Shown here piece after piece: positions 5,562 to 7,372 of a stretch of DNA of 7,372 nt; the stretch's first letter is position 1, and each line of letters opens with the position of its first letter. Under the pieces are notes generated by a model. The model was not told the origin of the DNA. It saw only the letters and a program-made list of their open reading frames with translations, and searched no databases. The stretch covers positions 1-7,372 of the forward strand of contig JBPCXA010000147.1 in the NCBI GenBank assembly GCA_051008975.1, in the 5' to 3' direction. The DNA comes from Persebacter sp051008975. Lineage in GTDB: Bacteria; Pseudomonadota; Gammaproteobacteria; Tethybacterales; Persebacteraceae. Made by a program: the position numbers and the translations under genes.

Positions 5562-6176
5562 ATGGAAGATTCGGCGGCGGCGTTTTTGCGGGGATTCGCG
5601 TTGAACGCCGGACTCATCGCCGCCATCGGCGCGCAAAACGCGTTCGTGCTGGCGCTGGGTCTCGCGCGGCGGTTTGTCGGCGCGGTCGCGCTGGCTTCGG
5701 CGTCGTGCGACGCGCTATTAATCGGAATCGGAATCGTCTTCGCCGGCGCGGCGGAGGCGGCGGGGGCGGCGTCCGGTCTGGCGCTGGCGGGCGCGGCGTA
5801 TTTGTGCTGGTTCGGATTTCGCGCCGCGCGGTCGTCCGTCCGCGGCGAATCGCTCGCCGCCGCGGAAGTTCTGCCGCAAACGATGCGCGGCGCGCTCGCC
5901 GCGTCCCTGGCTTTGAGTTTGTTGAATCCGCACGCCATTTTGGATATGGCGGTGGTCTTCGGCGGAGTCGCCGCCAAACTTCCGGCGGCGCAAATCGCGC
6001 CGTTCGCGGCGGGCGGCGCGCTGATGTCGTTCGTCTGGTTTTTCGCGCTCGGTTTCGGCGCCCGCCGTCTCGCGCCGTATTTGCAAAAACCGGCGGCGTG
6101 GCGAATCCTCAACGGCGGAATTTCGCTGCTGATGTTCGCCATCGCGTTCTCGCTGCTGCGCGGCGTGTTCGTTTAA
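5562..6176 (+). CDS. argO: ArgO/LysE-type basic amino acid exporter
   Basis: A 204-residue inner-membrane protein of the LysE family proper, which exports arginine and/or lysine. It follows E. coli ArgO closely in layout: GFALNAGLIAAIGAQNAFVL (11-30, with the IGAQNAFV signature), a helix at 44-61, LAGAAYLCWFGFRAAR (75-90), the cytosolic AAAEVLPQTMRG (99-110), LSLLNPHAILDMAVVFGG (118-135, with the NPH-LD motif), SFVWFFALGFGARRLAPYL (156-174) and a last helix at 184-199. The Asn-Pro pair and the Asp that matter in the family are present. ATG 5562 is the best start; the longer frame from 5487 runs through the promoter. The gene stands alone, transcribed away from the dciA-like gene and toward recA. 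No argP/lysG-type LysR regulator, often a neighbour of lysE genes, is in the window, so its control is unknown. Arginine versus lysine specificity cannot be told apart here. Confidence 0.88.
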   Translation: MEDSAAAFLRGFALNAGLIAAIGAQNAFVLALGLARRFVGAVALASASCDALLIGIGIVFAGAAEAAGAASGLALAGAAYLCWFGFRAARSSVRGESLAAAEVLPQTMRGALAASLALSLLNPHAILDMAVVFGGVAAKLPAAQIAPFAAGGALMSFVWFFALGFGARRLAPYLQKPAAWRILNGGISLLMFAIAFSLLRGVFV

Positions 6177-6187
6177 GAATCTTAACA

Positions 6188-6266
6188 CCGGACGGCGGCG
6201 AAAGAATCCGGACAAAAACGGCGTTTACTTTTTTTTTTAAGAACCCGCGCGCGCCCGATTCTTTTT
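6188..6266. terminator. Possible terminator region between convergent argO and recA
   Basis: The 108-bp gap between the two stop codons contains weak termination-like elements. CCGGA (6188-6192) pairs with TCCGG (6207-6211) around a 14-nt loop, but the T tract (ten T, 6229-6238) comes 17 nt later. AAGAA (6239-6243) pairs with TTCTT (6259-6263) around a GC-rich loop and is followed by TTT on the plus strand. On the minus strand the same arms extend to 7 bp with one G-U pair, but an A tract follows, not a T tract. No classic intrinsic terminator is seen, so the exact site is uncertain. Confidence 0.35.
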
Positions 6267-6284
6267 GCGAAACGGCGATGCGGT

Positions 6285-7349
6285 TTATTTCGCCGCCGCC
6301 GGAGTTTCCGCCGCCTTGTCGTCCGCGCCGTCTTTGCCGTCCTTGCCGTCCTTAAGAACGCCGCCCGCGCGTAAAATTTTACGCCGCAGTTCTTCGGCTT
6401 CCTTCGGATGCTCCTTCATCCACTGCCGCGCGTTTTCCTTGCCCTGCCCGATGCGGACGCCGTCCAGCGAATACCACGAACCGGACTTTTGCACAAAACC
6501 CCGGTCGGCGCCGATTTCCAAAATCTCGCCTTCCAGCGAAACGCCCTCCCCGTACAAAATCTCAAACAGCGCGACCTTGAACGGCGGCGCCATTTTGTTC
6601 TTGGCGACCTTCACCTTCGTTTCGTTGCCGATAATCTCGTCGCCGCGCTTGATCGCCGCGGAACGGCGGATGTCCAGACGCACCGACGAATAAAATTTCA
6701 GCGCGTTGCCGCCGGTCGTCGTCTCCGGATTGCCGAACATCACGCCGATTTTCATCCGCAACTGGTTGATAAAAATCAGCAGCGTCCCGGACATATTGAT
6801 GGAACCGGTCAATTTCCGCATCGCCTGGCTCATCAGCCGCGCCTGCAAACCGGGCAAAGACGCGCCCATCTCGCCGTTCAACTCGGCGCGCGGCGTCAGC
6901 GCGGCGACCGAATCCACGATAATAATGTCCACCGAGCCGGAACGCACCAGCGTATCGGCGATTTCCAGCGCCTGCTCGCCGTCGTCCGGCTGCGACAACA
7001 GCAACTCGTCGGTGTTCACGCCGAGTTTCGCCGCATACGCCGTATCCAGCGCATGCTCCGCGTCTATAAACGCGGCGAGACCGCCGGTTTTTTGCGCGTT
7101 GGCGACGGTCTGCAAAGCCAGCGTGGTCTTGCCGGAAGATTCGGGACCGTAAATTTCCACCACCCGCCCGCGCGGCAGCCCGCCGATGCCGAGCGCGATG
7201 TCCAATCCCAGCGAGCCGGTGGAGACGACCGAAACATCCTTGGAGCGGGTGTCGCCGTCGCCGAGGCGCATAATCGCGCCCTGCCCGTAGGATTTGTGGA
7301 TTTTGTCCAGCGCGGCCTTAAGTTGCCGTTTTTTGTCGTTATCCTGCAT
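6285..7349 (-). CDS. recA: RecA, recombinase and SOS coprotease
   Basis: A complete 354-residue RecA, the ATP-dependent strand-exchange protein that also triggers LexA self-cleavage. After the N-terminal helix (KAALDKIHKSYGQGAIMRLG) come Walker A GPESSGKT (68-75), the catalytic E98 in FIDAEHA, Walker B DIIIVD (141-146), loop L1 (about 158-168) and loop L2 starting at NQLRMKIGVMFGNPETTTGG (195-214), followed by GNALKFYSSVRLDIRR. The C-terminal domain ends YSLDGVRIGQGKENARQW. The tail differs from the strongly acidic one of E. coli: it has three Lys-Asp-Gly units (333-341) and then a Ala/Asp/Lys/Pro-rich end. ATG 7349 follows AAGGGGA by 7 nt, a strong Shine-Dalgarno. Only 23 bp upstream are in the window and they hold no LexA box, so SOS control cannot be judged. 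It converges with argO; recX or other usual downstream partners are absent. Confidence 0.98.
   Translation of the reverse strand: MQDNDKKRQLKAALDKIHKSYGQGAIMRLGDGDTRSKDVSVVSTGSLGLDIALGIGGLPRGRVVEIYGPESSGKTTLALQTVANAQKTGGLAAFIDAEHALDTAYAAKLGVNTDELLLSQPDDGEQALEIADTLVRSGSVDIIIVDSVAALTPRAELNGEMGASLPGLQARLMSQAMRKLTGSINMSGTLLIFINQLRMKIGVMFGNPETTTGGNALKFYSSVRLDIRRSAAIKRGDEIIGNETKVKVAKNKMAPPFKVALFEILYGEGVSLEGEILEIGADRGFVQKSGSWYSLDGVRIGQGKENARQWMKEHPKEAEELRRKILRAGGVLKDGKDGKDGADDKAAETPAAAK
6328..6354 (-). repeat. Three 9-bp tandem repeats in the recA 3' end
   Basis: On the plus strand the units are CCGTCTTTG, CCGTCCTTG and CCGTCCTTA, at 6328, 6337 and 6346. On the coding strand they encode Lys-Asp-Gly three times in the C-terminal tail of RecA. 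Nine-bp units keep the frame when copy number changes. Confidence 0.85.
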
Positions 7350-7356
7350 CGTCGCG

Positions 7357-7363
7357 TCCCCTT
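7357..7363 (-). promoter_or_regulatory. Ribosome binding site of recA
   Basis: AAGGGGA on the minus strand with 7 nt to ATG 7349. This is the strongest Shine-Dalgarno in the window and fixes the recA start. Confidence 0.85.
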
Positions 7364-7372
7364 CGTAAAGTT

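Noticed and set aside
5445..5636. 63-codon minus-strand frame across the argO promoter
   Set aside because: Arg-rich, no family pattern, and it overlaps the AT-rich spacer and the start of argO.
7350..7372. LexA operator upstream of recA
   Set aside because: No CTGT-N8-ACAG-like site is present in the 23 bp available; the real promoter lies beyond the window, so nothing can be concluded.
1..7372. CRISPR array, insertion sequence, phage, toxin-antitoxin or defence genes
   Set aside because: No regularly spaced repeats of the needed length, no transposase or integrase motifs and no small paired orphan genes were found; every gene is a recognisable housekeeping or transport gene.

Overview
The window is a stretch of ordinary, gene-dense, GC-rich bacterial core genome. 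It most likely comes from a proteobacterium. The grounds are a RecA of proteobacterial type, a DnaE whose PHP domain is degenerate in the same way as E. coli DnaE, a short DciA/DUF721-like protein, and yajC at the edge of what is probably a yajC-secDF locus. I cannot name a genus. GC-rich triplet runs (GCC/GCG) are common and open many long false reading frames on the opposite strand. I see no phage, insertion sequence, CRISPR array, toxin-antitoxin pair or defence island.

Layout, left to right. A leftward cluster occupies about 1-1590: a tRNA-Ile(GAU) gene with a near-consensus sigma70 promoter, then riboflavin synthase (ribE), then a LysE/RhtB-type transporter whose start codon overlaps the ribE stop, then the 5' part of yajC, which runs off the left edge. 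Diverging from the tRNA promoter is dnaE (1718-5092, rightward), the replicative DNA polymerase III alpha subunit. Its last 32 bp overlap, tail to tail, a small leftward gene for a DciA-like (DUF721) protein, the probable replicative-helicase loader. An AT-rich spacer of about 200 bp holds two 15-bp direct repeats exactly 40 bp apart and a good promoter for an ArgO/LysE-type basic amino acid exporter (5562-6176, rightward). This gene converges on recA (6285-7349, leftward), which is complete and preceded by a strong Shine-Dalgarno sequence.

The genes cover replication (dnaE, dciA), recombination and repair (recA), flavin synthesis (ribE), protein export (yajC), translation (tRNA-Ile) and amino acid export (two different LysE-superfamily proteins). 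No new multi-gene system is visible. The most interesting signals are regulatory. A TATAAT box lies 7-9 nt before the chosen or alternative start codon of dnaE, argO and yajC, which predicts leaderless or nearly leaderless mRNAs, while ribE and recA have ordinary Shine-Dalgarno sites. Other points worth a look are the lone tRNA-Ile apparently serving as the leader of the ribE operon, the dnaE/dciA antisense overlap, the 40-bp-spaced repeats, a clamp-binding motif in DnaE without its usual glutamine, and a Lys-Asp-Gly repeat tail on RecA.
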